Source of the DNA: JBHELG01 sp046263195
Lineage (GTDB): Bacteria > Actinomycetota > Nitriliruptoria > Nitriliruptorales > JAHWKO01
NCBI GenBank assembly: GCA_046263195.1
Contig: JBHELG010000091.1
Location: forward strand, 1-56,507
Length of the DNA stretch: 56,507 bases
Reading direction: 5' to 3'
Every line of letters starts with the position of its first letter. Position 1 is the stretch's first letter. Shown one piece after another: positions 17,906 through 26,799 of this stretch. The notes under the pieces were generated by a model. That model saw nothing but the letters and a program-made list of their open reading frames with translations. It made no database searches and was not told the origin of the DNA. The position numbers and the translations under genes were made by a program.

Positions 17906-18006
17906 TCTGCCCCTCCAGCGGTCTTGGACAAGTCAAGACCGCTCTCCCGCCCCGTCAATCTGCCCCTCCAGCGGTCTTGGACAAGCCAAGACCGCTCTCC
18001 CGCCCC
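17903..18006. repeat. Tandem pair of palindromic repeats (family A) at the UPF0182 start
   Basis: Two copies of a 53-base unit (17903-17955 and 17956-about 18006). Each contains CAATCTGCCCCTCC and then AGCGGTCTTGG-ACAAG-(T/C)CAAGACCGCT, a perfect or near-perfect 11-bp stem, then CTCCCGCCCC. The copies differ mainly at one base in the hairpin. The first unit supplies the ribosome-binding site and TTG start of the UPF0182 gene, and the second duplicates that signal upstream. The pair fills the whole gap to the DivIVA-like gene. Confidence 0.85.
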
Positions 18007-18007
18007 A

Positions 18008-19780
18008 TCACCCGGGCGCGATTGTGCACGTGCACCCGGGATGTGCGGGCGGTACGTAGTCACCACTGGGAAACTGCTCGTCGAGGGCGACCGGGCCCTG
18101 CTCGGCGTTCAGCCTGCAGCGGTTCTCCGGACAGCGCTGCTCCTCGCCGACGACCCATACCCTGGACTCGACGCCGCTGGCCCGCCAGAGGTCCTGCAAG
18201 CCAAGTTCGTAGACACGCACGAGCGAGGCGTCCACTGCAGCTTCTGAAACCGGTCCCTTGAGGTCCCGGAAGATGCTGTCTACGCGCTCGATGAGCACGG
18301 AGGTCTCCTCTCCGGCCTCGATTCCCGCACGCAGCGTAGCCTCGAGTGAGGCGTCGATCTCGTAGGCGAGCGTGTCACGAAAGGCGCGGGCAGCGTCGTC
18401 GACGCGAGCCGGGTCGGCCGCGTCCTCGCGGCGTGGCACGCCAGCGAGGGTCGCACCGTCCCCAATCCCGGTCCGGTAGGCCTCGGCGAGGAACGCCTCG
18501 CCGATGCTGCCAAGCGGCGCCAGGTCATCGGCGAACGGTGGCAGCTCCGAGGGATCGACCCGCCCGTCGCTTCTGCGCAGCGCATCGACCACTCCGTTCT
18601 GTACGTCCTGCAACGTGCGCTTCAGGCGGCGCAGCATGCCCGGCCGGACCCCGGCGAGAGCCTGGTCGCGCAGCTCGTGTGAGGCCACCGCGGTCACGCC
18701 CGGCTCGGGCCGTCTCTCCCGCTCCGGCTGCACCTCCACGGTCTCCTCGAGCTGGGCGGTCTCGACGGCCACCCCGCCGCTGCTTGCCACGGCCTCCTCC
18801 GACATCGGAGGCGCCTCCGCATCTGCAGGCTGAGCGACTTCGACGTCCTCACTCGGAGCAGGACCTGCAGCGATCACCTCTGCCGATGCTCCCTGCCCCG
18901 CGGCAACGGCCTCGGTCGGTTCGACCACCGCCTCCGCAGGGGGTTCGGCAACCGGCGGGGACATCAGCGCGGTCGCCTCGTCGACGACGGCGACGCCGCC
19001 GCCCTCGGACTCGGCCGCGTCAGGGCCAGATCTGGAGGCTCCGCCACCCCCTGGCGCCTCGGCGGGCACTGCAGGGCCGGGTCCGGGAGCTTCGACGCTC
19101 GTCGACGCTTCGGCGGCGGCCAGCGCCGCGGCAGCTGCCTCCTCGAGAGGGCCGGACCGCAGCCGCACCACGGCCGCTTCCACCGACTGTACGGCGCCCT
19201 CAAGATCATCCGCGAGTCGCTGACGGGCCTCCTCCAGCTCGCGCACGATCTCGGCCACCTCCTCACGGTGGCGATTGGCTGTCACCACGGTGTCCTGCGC
19301 CCTGCGGTGGGCCTGGTCGAGCTCCTCACTGGCGGCACGACGGGCCTGGTCGAGCTCCTCGGCGGCGGTACGGCGTGCCTGCTGCAACTCCTGAGCGGCG
19401 GTGCGACGTGCGTGTTGAAGCTCCTCGGCAGCCGAACGTCGCGCGGTATCGAGCTCGTTCGTGGCCGTGTTTCGCGCGGCTTCGAGTTCCGACTGAGCCT
19501 CTTCTTCCGCGCGCTGGCGCAGTTGTGCCGCCGCTTCCTCCGCCGCGATGAGGATCCGGGTCGTCTCCTCCCCCAGCTGTCGGAACGCCTCACGCGGGTC
19601 GGCAGAGACCGTGGTCGTGCTTGCAGCCCGTGCGAGCTCGGATTCGAGCTCATCCACCCGGTCGAGCAGGGCCCGGTAGTCCTCTGCCACGCGACCGAGG
19701 AAGGTCGTCACCTCGTCGCGGTCGTAACCGCGGAGCGCGATGAGAAATTGTCGGGCGGCGATCTCCTCGGGAGTGAACAC
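18008..19780 (-). CDS. DivIVA-domain protein with a phage-head-protein-like cysteine tail
   Basis: 590 residues in three parts. Residues 1-50 are a DivIVA N-domain (FTPEEIAARQFLIALRGYDR then DEVTTFLGRV), which binds curved membrane at poles and septa. Residues ~60-200 form a coiled coil with an 11-residue repeat (RRTAAEELQQA-type), followed by a ~180-residue Ala/Pro/Glu-rich linker. The last ~200 residues are helical and end with RCPENRCRLNAEQG...PPAHPGCTCTI, resembling the C-x-x-C...HPxCxC end of SPP1 gp7/Mu F-type minor head proteins. GTG 19780 follows GAGGAAG. Cell-pole scaffolding is likely; the tail's role is unknown. Confidence 0.8.
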   Translation of the reverse strand: MFTPEEIAARQFLIALRGYDRDEVTTFLGRVAEDYRALLDRVDELESELARAASTTTVSADPREAFRQLGEETTRILIAAEEAAAQLRQRAEEEAQSELEAARNTATNELDTARRSAAEELQHARRTAAQELQQARRTAAEELDQARRAASEELDQAHRRAQDTVVTANRHREEVAEIVRELEEARQRLADDLEGAVQSVEAAVVRLRSGPLEEAAAAALAAAEASTSVEAPGPGPAVPAEAPGGGGASRSGPDAAESEGGGVAVVDEATALMSPPVAEPPAEAVVEPTEAVAAGQGASAEVIAAGPAPSEDVEVAQPADAEAPPMSEEAVASSGGVAVETAQLEETVEVQPERERRPEPGVTAVASHELRDQALAGVRPGMLRRLKRTLQDVQNGVVDALRRSDGRVDPSELPPFADDLAPLGSIGEAFLAEAYRTGIGDGATLAGVPRREDAADPARVDDAARAFRDTLAYEIDASLEATLRAGIEAGEETSVLIERVDSIFRDLKGPVSEAAVDASLVRVYELGLQDLWRASGVESRVWVVGEEQRCPENRCRLNAEQGPVALDEQFPSGDYVPPAHPGCTCTIAPG

Positions 19781-19949
19781 GGCTTCCTCGCTTTAACGGA
19801 CGGCGGAGGAAGCATAGACGGAGAGTCCCCAGTCATGCGCGGATTGTGGTGGGAACATCGTCCTTATTGCACAGTTCAGACCGCCCGAACAGCCTATGTT
19901 TGCCACTTCCTGCGACCGAAACCCCCGCCCGGCACGCGTCCCGCTCCCC

Positions 19950-21239
19950 TCATCCCTTGTCGAGCCAGCGAGGAAGCTGATCACGCACAGTCACCCACCA
20001 CAGAGCGGCGACGGCGCTCACCAGGAGGCCGGCTGCCACAACTGCCCAGAAGCGCGCGGAGCCCGAGGTCTCCCCCGCCTTCAGCGACGCTGCCGGCTCC
20101 TGGTCCGCTCCGGCCGAGTTACCAGCCTGCTGGGTGCCCGGCCGCACCGGTACGGCCCTCGGGCTGCTGGAAGAGCTGGGGGCAAGCGCATCAGCCGCCC
20201 GCGGGGGAACGAGCCCACTGCTGCCTTTCAGGCTCCCCCCACGTGGGCTAGGCAGGCCAAGCGCTGCGGCAACGTCGATGCGGCCATAGCCCGTTCGCAC
20301 GTCCGGTCCGTAGCTGCCGGTGTCCAGGGCCGTTTGTCGCAGGCGTGACACGGCTGTGGCTGAGCCGTATCCCGCGGCACGCATCAACGCCATGGCACCA
20401 CTGACGTGCGCCGCCGCGTACGAGGTCCCGTCGGACTTTCCGATCCTGTGCTTCACATGCGACCCGCATGGCGAGCACCAGGTGCTGACGATGTTCGTGC
20501 CGGGCGCCATCAATGCGTCCAAGCGACCGGCGTCCGAGAAGACGGCGCGCTGCTCGTGCTCATTCGTGGCGCCGACCAGCACGACCGGAGAGTCTGACGG
20601 GTAGTCGGTGAGGTCCGCGTTGTCATTGCCTGCCGCCGCTACGACCGCGACGCCTCGGCTCCACGCGTAGCGCACTGCCCGATCGAGTGAGGAGGTCAGC
20701 TCGCCGGAAGCTTCTGTGGCCCTCCACTCCTCCCGGTCGACCTCGAGTGAGAGGTTGACGACATGGGCGCCATGATCCACCGCCCAGCGGATTCCCTGCT
20801 CGACCGTCGAGTTGGGCCCGAGTGCCCGTGAGTTGAGCACGCGGACCGGCATGATCCTCGCACGTGGAGCCACCGAGGCCACACCCGTGCCATTCGACGC
20901 TCGGGCCGCCACGATGCCGGCAACCATGGTCCCGTGCCCGTGCTCGTCGGTGGGATCGTCGTCACCCTCGACGAAGTCGTATCCCAGCACAGTCCCGTCA
21001 GCGCGCCGGACGAGCGCACCTACGAGGTCGGGGTGGGTGAGGTCGACGCCACTGTCGACCACCGCAACCACGACTCCTTCGCCCTGGCTGACCGCCCATG
21101 CCTCGGGCGCACGGATGCGCTGGAGTGCCCACTGCTGCTCGAAGTGTGGATCACCCGGTGCGGGCCGTGCCGCGGCGAGGGCGAGCAGGCCAAGCACGGC
21201 GAGCAGCATCCTGGGCCCCAGGCTCACCACGCGCCGCAT
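19950..21239 (-). CDS. Membrane-anchored subtilisin-like serine protease (S8)
   Basis: About 429 residues. N-terminal signal peptide (MLLAVLGLLALAAARPAPG), then the subtilase catalytic residues: Asp in VVAVVDSGVDLTHPDL, His in DEHGHGTMVAGIVAARA, the oxyanion Asn in VAVVAAAGNDN, and Ser in DGTSYAAAHVSGAMALM. A Ser/Pro-rich linker and a C-terminal membrane helix (FWAVVAAGLLVSAVAALWWV) anchor it outside the cell, as in mycosins, but no ESX genes are nearby. ATG 21239 is chosen because GAGG sits five bases before it; GTG 21245 overlaps that site. The final residues are basic and cytoplasmic. Confidence 0.9.
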   Translation of the reverse strand: MRRVVSLGPRMLLAVLGLLALAAARPAPGDPHFEQQWALQRIRAPEAWAVSQGEGVVVAVVDSGVDLTHPDLVGALVRRADGTVLGYDFVEGDDDPTDEHGHGTMVAGIVAARASNGTGVASVAPRARIMPVRVLNSRALGPNSTVEQGIRWAVDHGAHVVNLSLEVDREEWRATEASGELTSSLDRAVRYAWSRGVAVVAAAGNDNADLTDYPSDSPVVLVGATNEHEQRAVFSDAGRLDALMAPGTNIVSTWCSPCGSHVKHRIGKSDGTSYAAAHVSGAMALMRAAGYGSATAVSRLRQTALDTGSYGPDVRTGYGRIDVAAALGLPSPRGGSLKGSSGLVPPRAADALAPSSSSSPRAVPVRPGTQQAGNSAGADQEPAASLKAGETSGSARFWAVVAAGLLVSAVAALWWVTVRDQLPRWLDKG

Positions 21240-21340
21240 TCCCACCTCAATCGCTGGTTGGATGGTAGACCAGGCGACCCCGCGGGCTCGGGGCGGAAGA
21301 CGGGAGGCGGGGTCCTGGGGGTCCCGGGACTGGACCCGAG

Positions 21341-21583
21341 TCAGCGGGAGATCTTCGCCATGTCGTGATCACGGCCCTCCGCGGGGGCGGAGGAAGGAGT
21401 GTTCTCCCAGGCTGGTACCGGGGCAGCGGACCGAGCGGAGCGGGGTCGCATGGCTTCGAGCGCGCGGTGGAACGAGTGGATAGAAGAGACCGGGTCACGC
21501 GCCTCGTGTCCTAGCCACCACGTCCACGCCAGCGCAACAGCGACGACAAGCATGAGTGGGACGAGCACGTACACCACAGGCAT
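21341..21583 (-). CDS. Small single-pass membrane protein, unknown
   Basis: About 80 residues from ATG 21583: one N-terminal helix (VVYVLVPLMLVVAVALAWTW), then a hydrophilic tail beginning HEARDPVSSIHSFHRALEAM. Short proteins with a membrane helix and a D-P-V-x-SI-x-SFHRAL motif are found in actinobacteria without assigned function (recognition from memory, moderate). It lies between moaE and the subtilisin gene on the same strand. GGAG is only two bases from the ATG, so an earlier start at 21619 is possible. Confidence 0.6.
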   Translation of the reverse strand: MPVVYVLVPLMLVVAVALAWTWWLGHEARDPVSSIHSFHRALEAMRPRSARSAAPVPAWENTPSSAPAEGRDHDMAKISR

Positions 21584-21703
21584 CACTCCAGCTGACGTCC
21601 GGGCAGTTCCCGGCAGCATCGAATTCGAAGGTAGCCCTGGCGGGGCAACGGGACAACCTTCCCCATCGGCCGGGCATGCGTCGTTATGGGGCAGAACTCC
21701 TGG

Positions 21704-22180
21704 TCAAGAGCCCGGCCAACGACTCGTGCCATCGACGAGATGCTCATGTTTCCAGATGGGAACTGCTGTTTTCACCACGTCGATGAGCATACGCGCCGCC
21801 TCGAGCGCTTCGTCGCGGTGAGGAGCCGAAGCTGCAACGACGACGCTGAGCTCACCTACGGCAAGCGAACCGATCCTGTGAGCGATGTATACGGCGCGCA
21901 CACTGGGGAAGGCGCGGAGAACGTCTTCTCCTACCGCGCGCATGGCCGCAACGGCACGCTCCTCCCAGGCCTCGTACGTGATGCCGCAGACCGCGGCGCC
22001 CTCGTGGTGATTGCGCACGGAACCGGCAAACACCCCCACGCCGCCGCTCTCAGGATGGGCGACGGCCTCGTGGGCCTCGTCAAGGCCGATCTGCTCGCGG
22101 GTCAGCCGCACCCCGACCCGCTGCCCTTCACGAGGAAGAGCATGGGGAGGCGCATGCGTCGGCTGTTGAGGAGTGGTCAA
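21704..22180 (-). CDS. moaE: Molybdopterin synthase catalytic subunit (MoaE)
   Basis: 158 residues. Motifs VFAGSVRNHHEG, ITYEAWEERA, VYIAHRIGSLAVGELSVVV and the C-terminal KTAVPIWKHEHLVDG are diagnostic of MoaE, which with thiocarboxylated MoaD inserts sulfur into precursor Z to form molybdopterin. No moaD or other moa gene is adjacent; a CinA-type molybdopterin-binding-fold protein occurs much further away. It lies 39 bases after the polytopic membrane protein gene on the same strand. Confidence 0.92.
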   Translation of the reverse strand: MTTPQQPTHAPPHALPREGQRVGVRLTREQIGLDEAHEAVAHPESGGVGVFAGSVRNHHEGAAVCGITYEAWEERAVAAMRAVGEDVLRAFPSVRAVYIAHRIGSLAVGELSVVVAASAPHRDEALEAARMLIDVVKTAVPIWKHEHLVDGTSRWPGS

Positions 22181-22219
22181 GGCCTACTCCGAGGCTCACT
22201 TGCGGCGAGTCGTACGAGA

Positions 22220-23485
22220 CTACACACCCACCTCTGCAGCGGCGTCCATTGGCGTGGGTGCGTCGGGCGGCCACCGCTCCTGCGGTCGGTCGGGTGCGAC
22301 GGCCGCGAGCAGCACGAAAGGAATCGCCGCCACCGGACCCGTTGTCGTCGCACTCTCCGGCCACCAGGGCAGGATCGCCAGAAGCAGAGATGCGGACACC
22401 GCCGACAGACGTGTCGGTGACAGTGGGCGTCGCAAGGCGAGTGTCGCTGCGAGGAACAGCACGACGGCAACCGCCGCCGCGGCCGGTGCGACCCCGTTGT
22501 GGAGCGGGGCGACCACGGCGGACTGCCACAGATCGCCGAACGCCACGCGCGTGGGGACGATGGCGAAGACACTGGCAAGCATCGCCAGTCCGAATCCCAC
22601 GATGAACCATCCGGCGGTGCGGATGCCCAGTCGCCGCAGCCACAGCGGTGTCACGACGAAGGGCCACAGGGAGACGCCGACCGCGATGCCCACCAGCAGC
22701 CCGGACAGGAACGCGAGGCGCCCCGAACGATGGCGACCGCCCCAAACCTCCACGAGGGCCCACCAGGAGGTGACTAGGGCAGCGGTGGCGAGCACGTGAG
22801 CTGGAGCATGCTGGTGAGCGAGCAGCAGGGGTGGGGACCAGGCGACGGCAGCCGCCGTGCACCGGGCGGTACCCACATAGCCCCAGCGGCGTCCGAGCCG
22901 GTCGGCGCCGATGACGATGATCGCCACGGCAGCGAGGCCCGCCAGCGCCGCGCCCACCCTCGGTCCGAGCAGAGACACGGCCCCGAGCAGCCAGACGAGG
23001 GGCCAGGCAAGCGGGCCACTTGCGACGGCGTCGATTCCCACCGGGGTCAGGGTCCCCTCGGCCCAGCGCTGCGCGACGTAGCCGAGCGCACCCGCGCTGT
23101 GGACGGCGGCCCCCGCGTGAAGCACGAAAGCGCCGATGAGCAGGGCGGTCGCTGCACCGGGACCCGTGCGCGGCTCCCATCGGAGCGGGCGGAAAACACC
23201 TGTCGCCGCGAGCAGAAGGGCCAACGCGATCCAACAACTGATCAGGATCGCGGCCCACGGCAGCCCTTCGCTCAGCCAGGCCGGAAGTTCGCCGGCCAAC
23301 GTCCCAACCGGATGCAGGACCGCGAACGAACCGCCCACGCTGGCGATGGCGGCCAGCACGATCAGGGCGGCTGCGGTCCAGCCCAAGCGACCGACGGGGC
23401 GGAGCACGGCGAGAACGAGCAGCAGTCCGACAGCCCACGCCTCACGCACCTGAAGCAGCGGGAAAAGGTCGAAGAGTACGTGCAC
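22220..23485 (-). CDS. Polytopic membrane protein, unknown
   Basis: 421 residues with roughly ten or more hydrophobic helices and few charged loops, Ala/Leu/Trp-rich. The arrangement with a periplasmic-type HQHAPAHVLATAALVTSWW loop and VSLWPFVVTPLWLRR recalls membrane glycosyltransferase-like or mannosyltransferase proteins, but no catalytic motif can be assigned. GTG 23485 is preceded by GGAAG. It ends 39 bases before moaE and starts 14 bases after the SDR gene, so it is probably co-transcribed with both. Confidence 0.6.
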   Translation of the reverse strand: MHVLFDLFPLLQVREAWAVGLLLVLAVLRPVGRLGWTAAALIVLAAIASVGGSFAVLHPVGTLAGELPAWLSEGLPWAAILISCWIALALLLAATGVFRPLRWEPRTGPGAATALLIGAFVLHAGAAVHSAGALGYVAQRWAEGTLTPVGIDAVASGPLAWPLVWLLGAVSLLGPRVGAALAGLAAVAIIVIGADRLGRRWGYVGTARCTAAAVAWSPPLLLAHQHAPAHVLATAALVTSWWALVEVWGGRHRSGRLAFLSGLLVGIAVGVSLWPFVVTPLWLRRLGIRTAGWFIVGFGLAMLASVFAIVPTRVAFGDLWQSAVVAPLHNGVAPAAAAVAVVLFLAATLALRRPLSPTRLSAVSASLLLAILPWWPESATTTGPVAAIPFVLLAAVAPDRPQERWPPDAPTPMDAAAEVGV

Positions 23486-23499
23486 GCCGCTTCCGACGC

Positions 23500-24549
23500 T
23501 CAGGCGTCGCCGCGGCGAACCAGCTTGCGCAGGGCGACTCCGGCGAGGAGCCCCCCACCAAGCCCAGCCCCGAGCTTCACGTCACGTTTGCGGATGCGCA
23601 CACCGCGGCGCATGGTCACGTGTCCCTTGTGGTCCTCGTACAGCTCGCGCAGCGCCTCTCGATTCGTGTGCCGCGGCCTCCATCCGGTCTCGACCAGCCG
23701 TTCTACGTTCATGACCCACGGGTGCATGATGTAGTGCAACGCCCCCGGCGGAGCCTGGGCGAACCCCAGGCGCCAAAGCTGATCAGCGACCGTGAGCGCG
23801 ATCTCCTCCGGGATCTCGAGCGGCTTCTGACGGGTTATGTCGAGCATCTCTTCGAACGAGAGCCAGCCCTCGCAGGCCACGTTGTAGGGGCCGCGAAGGT
23901 CAGCGACAATGGCGTGCTCGAGGGCGTCCGTGACGTCTTCGACATGGCTGAACTGCCAGGGAGGCCGGTAACCCGTGACGGAGATGTAGCGGGGGAACTC
24001 GAGTAGCTGGCGGACCCAGGGATTGTCGATGTTCAAGCCGGCGATGACGCCAGGCCGCAGCACGGCCACCGCTACGTCATCGTGCTCGCTGGTCCAAGGC
24101 CACAACCAGCGCTCCACCTCGAGCTTGTGCTCGGCGTAGGGGAAATCGGGGTTTGCCCGGAGCGGACTGTCTTCGCTGAGGGGAAAGTCGTTGTCGGGGT
24201 GCGCCCCGTATGCCACCCCTGCGGAGGTGTAGACGATCTTGCTCGCTCCAGCCTTTGCGGCCGCGTCAAAGACGTTTTGTGTCCCCCGCACGTTGACGGC
24301 GTGCATGGCCCCGAGATCCCGGGGCTGGTCCATGATGAAGGCCAGATGGACCACGACCTCGCATCCCTCGAGGTGGCGGACAAGGCCCGCGTCGCGCACG
24401 TCGGCCATGCGCAGTTCGAGCCGCGGGTGGTGGTCCAGCCCTGCTGGCCTGGTGACGTCGAGCCCGACGACGCGTCCGACTTCCCCTCGCGCCTCCAGCC
24501 GATCGACGAGATGGCGTCCGAGGAGCCCCCCGACTCCGGTGATGGCCAC
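23500..24549 (-). CDS. NAD(P)-dependent epimerase/dehydratase (extended SDR)
   Basis: About 349 residues. Rossmann motif AITGVGGLLGRHL (GxxGxxG), a YTSAGVAYG strand, catalytic YAEHK (YxxxK) and the substrate-side FSHVEDVTDALEHA are those of nucleotide-sugar epimerase-like extended SDRs. A basic C-terminal helix with a hydrophobic patch (GLGGGLLAGVALRKLVRRG) may touch the membrane. Substrate unknown. GTG 24549 is preferred (AAGG five bases upstream); GTG 24555 gives two more residues but no space for a binding site. It leads the run SDR - membrane protein - moaE. Confidence 0.85.
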   Translation of the reverse strand: MAITGVGGLLGRHLVDRLEARGEVGRVVGLDVTRPAGLDHHPRLELRMADVRDAGLVRHLEGCEVVVHLAFIMDQPRDLGAMHAVNVRGTQNVFDAAAKAGASKIVYTSAGVAYGAHPDNDFPLSEDSPLRANPDFPYAEHKLEVERWLWPWTSEHDDVAVAVLRPGVIAGLNIDNPWVRQLLEFPRYISVTGYRPPWQFSHVEDVTDALEHAIVADLRGPYNVACEGWLSFEEMLDITRQKPLEIPEEIALTVADQLWRLGFAQAPPGALHYIMHPWVMNVERLVETGWRPRHTNREALRELYEDHKGHVTMRRGVRIRKRDVKLGAGLGGGLLAGVALRKLVRRGDA

Positions 24550-24608
24550 GTCCACCTTCTTCGCCCTTCGTCCGATGGATGGAGCTTAGAGGGTGGGACA
24601 CGACCGGA

Positions 24609-24770
24609 GCGGTCTCACAGGCCCAAGCCCGCTACTACGACCTCGCCGGCCAAATCAGGCCTAACCGCCTACGGCGCGGTCTTGCTGGCCCAAGCCGCTA
24701 CTACGATCTCGCCGGTCAAATCAGGCCTAACCGCCTACGGCGCGGTCTTGCAGGCCAAGCTTCGCGGGCA
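24609..24770. repeat. Tandem 66-67-base repeat (family A, second subtype)
   Basis: Units begin with GCGGTCT at 24609, 24676 and 24742 (the third truncated). Each full unit holds GCGGTCTTGCTGGCCCAAG, then CGCTACTACGAYCTCGCCGG, then AAATCAGGCCTAACCGCCTA and CGGC. Part of this (AAGACCGC-CATTACGGCCTC) recurs at 41440-41500, and the GCGGTCTTG core is shared with the copies at 3720, 17903 and 55335. It fills the gap between the divergent SDR and metalloprotease genes. An open frame runs through it but is not gene-like. Confidence 0.85.
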
Positions 24771-24822
24771 GAGGCACCATCCGCCACGTGCACCTCGACC
24801 ATGGCCCTGCAACACTGGAGGC

Positions 24823-26148
24823 ATGGCGATCCCATTTTCTCTCGGTGATGAGCCTGGCCTGCCCGAAGAGCTCGCGAGGCTGCTGGAACAGCTTGGTGGG
24901 CCGAACATACTGCGCCAGATCCGGGTTGCAATGTCAGGTGGGGGTGGGCCTGTCGATTGGGAACTCGCCCGCCAGGTTGCGCTCCAACTAGCCGCCGAGG
25001 GGGATCGCCCTACAACTCCCGATGGGGTGCGCACAGCAGAGGAAGCTCGACGTCTGGCGGAGCACTGGCTCGACGAAGGCGGTCTGCCCGCACCTGCGGA
25101 GGCTGGCGCGCTCGTGGTCGCCAGCCGACAGACCTGGGTCAATGCAGCCCTCGACGGGCTTCGACCGCTCGTGGAGCCGGTCGCCGCGGCCTCGGTCCGG
25201 GAGCTCGGAGAACTGCTGACCGGTCAGCTTGGCCAGCTCGACGCCGCACCGGCCGATATCGGTCCGCTTCGGGCCCTGCTCGAGCCCATGGGCGGTGTGC
25301 TCATGGGTCTGCAGGCCGGTCAGGTCATCGGTCAGCTCGCTCGTCGCATGCTCGGCCAATTCGATCTCGGCATCCCGACCGCTGCCAGAACCAGCTCCTA
25401 CCACATCTCCGTCAACGTCGAGGAGGCCTTCGCGGGCTACGGTCTCGACCCCACGGAGGTGGCAATAGCCCTCGCCCTCCATGAGGACGCCCACCGGCGT
25501 CAGTACCACGCTATGCCGTGGCTGTCCGGCCACCTCCACAGCCTGATGAGAGCATTCGCCGAGGGCATGCGCATAGACGCCGACGAGGTGCTCGAGGCGT
25601 CGCGGGAGATCATGGCCGGAGTCGACCCCAATGACCCCGATTCACTACGGGCCGCCATGGAGCGGGCCGGCCAGATCCGGCTGGAGCCGACGTCCGAGCA
25701 GCGACGGGTGCTCCAGCGCATCCAAGGACTGGTCTGTCTCCTGCAGGCCTGGGCGCGGCGGGAGGTGCGTGCGGCGGCGGCGCCCCGACTCCCGAATCTC
25801 GAGCGGATCGAGGAGGTACTGCGCCGGAGAAGAGCTGAACAAGGTCCCGGTGAACGGCTGTTGGCCACCCTGCTAGGACTGGACCTCAAGCCTGACGACG
25901 AATCCCTCGGGGACCGTTTCGTCGCCGCCGTCTACGAGTCTCGCGGTCCCGAGGGTCTGCGCCGTTCATTCGCCCATCCGGAGAACCTGCCGGACGCCGA
26001 GGAGCTAGCCAATCCGAGCCGGTGGCTCGCCCGCTCGTCCGAGAGTGAAGGAGTGCCCGACGACCCCGGCTCGCTCTTCCGCCTCGGAGACGCCCCCGTC
26101 GAGCCACGGGCCGAGGAACGACAGCCCAAGGACGACGACCCGAACTGA
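24823..26148 (+). CDS. DUF2342 zinc-dependent metalloprotease-like protein
   Basis: 441 residues. The zinc site is in VAIALALHEDAHRRQYHAMP (HEDAH = HExxH). Helical segments VGVL...GLQAGQVIGQLARRML and the YHISVNVEEAF lead-in match the actinobacterial DUF2342/zincin family (once called coenzyme F420 biosynthesis-associated protein), whose physiological role is not settled. In mycobacteria a homologue lies close to UPF0182 and uvrD2-type genes, and the same families lie within this window. ATG 24823 follows GGAGGC very closely. The C-terminal ~70 residues are hydrophilic and probably disordered. Confidence 0.88.
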   Translation: MAIPFSLGDEPGLPEELARLLEQLGGPNILRQIRVAMSGGGGPVDWELARQVALQLAAEGDRPTTPDGVRTAEEARRLAEHWLDEGGLPAPAEAGALVVASRQTWVNAALDGLRPLVEPVAAASVRELGELLTGQLGQLDAAPADIGPLRALLEPMGGVLMGLQAGQVIGQLARRMLGQFDLGIPTAARTSSYHISVNVEEAFAGYGLDPTEVAIALALHEDAHRRQYHAMPWLSGHLHSLMRAFAEGMRIDADEVLEASREIMAGVDPNDPDSLRAAMERAGQIRLEPTSEQRRVLQRIQGLVCLLQAWARREVRAAAAPRLPNLERIEEVLRRRRAEQGPGERLLATLLGLDLKPDDESLGDRFVAAVYESRGPEGLRRSFAHPENLPDAEELANPSRWLARSSESEGVPDDPGSLFRLGDAPVEPRAEERQPKDDDPN

Positions 26149-26184
26149 GGGAGGGGACACCCCCACCACCGCGCGTGCGGTCGC

Positions 26185-26799
26185 TCACTCCTCCGAGACG
26201 ACCTCGTCGACATCGGACTGCAGGCCGCCGTACGCGACCCCTTCCAGGAAACCACGAGCACGCTCCGTCTGGGGATAAGCCGCGACGAGCGCCCAGAACT
26301 CAGGCGAGTGATCGGGCTGTTGCAGGTGGGCGAGCTCGTGAACGAGGACGTAGTCGAGGACGTAGCTCGGATAGCCGGCGAGGCGACCGCTGATACGGAC
26401 GGTTCCGTTCTCCGGCGTGCACGAACCGTGCCGCCGCTGCATGCGTGACGACCACCGCACCTCCTGGGCTCGAATGCCGCCGAGGAAACGGTCGGCCAGG
26501 GAGTGGGCCCGGGCGGTTAGCTCCGCGTCCCCACCGGCAGCCGCCACGCGTGCTGCGCCGGTGACCCGTCCTACCAGGCGATCGACGAGTCGGCGCTCCT
26601 CGGCGATGGGGAGTCCCGCCGGCAACTGGACGACTACGACGCCGTCGCGGGAATGGGCGCTCGCCGTGCGCCTCCGCCGCCGGCTCCGGCGCAGCTCGAG
26701 CGGCGGCCTGCCGTCAGCGGCGGGCCAACGTTCGACCGTCACGTCCGAGGCATGCGCCCCCGGATGTCCTTCCGGCTGTCGCTTCGTCACGCGCCCCAC
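26185..26799 (-). CDS. DUF45 (YgjP-like) zinc metallopeptidase
   Basis: 204 residues. The C-terminal half holds GSCTPENGTVRISGRLAGYP, then LDYVLVHELAHLQQPDHSPE with the HELAH zinc motif and a third ligand in the DHSPEFW segment. This is the YgjP/DUF45 family of small SprT/WLM-like metallopeptidases. The N-terminal half is basic. GTG 26799 opens the frame; GTG 26790, with AAGG upstream, is an equally good start. It converges tail-to-tail with the DUF2342 gene with 36 bases between stops. Confidence 0.82.
   Translation of the reverse strand: MGRVTKRQPEGHPGAHASDVTVERWPAADGRPPLELRRSRRRRRTASAHSRDGVVVVQLPAGLPIAEERRLVDRLVGRVTGAARVAAAGGDAELTARAHSLADRFLGGIRAQEVRWSSRMQRRHGSCTPENGTVRISGRLAGYPSYVLDYVLVHELAHLQQPDHSPEFWALVAAYPQTERARGFLEGVAYGGLQSDVDEVVSEE

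Noticed and set aside
18346..19551. 401-residue Arg/Pro-rich ORF opposite the DivIVA-like gene
   Set aside because: Antisense reading of Ala/Glu coiled-coil codons; composition is an artefact.
22128..23438. 436-residue Arg-rich minus-strand ORF overlapping the polytopic membrane gene
   Set aside because: Same strand but different frame from the clearly hydrophobic 22220-23485 protein; arginine-rich frame-shift composition.
24609..24770. Possible CRISPR array
   Set aside because: Adjacent units are repeated in full with no unique spacers, and no cas genes are present; the same applies to 41620-41800.
24082..24822. N-terminal extension of the DUF2342 open frame through the tandem repeats
   Set aside because: It overlaps the divergent SDR gene and non-coding repeats; the family begins at ATG 24823 with a nearby GGAGG.
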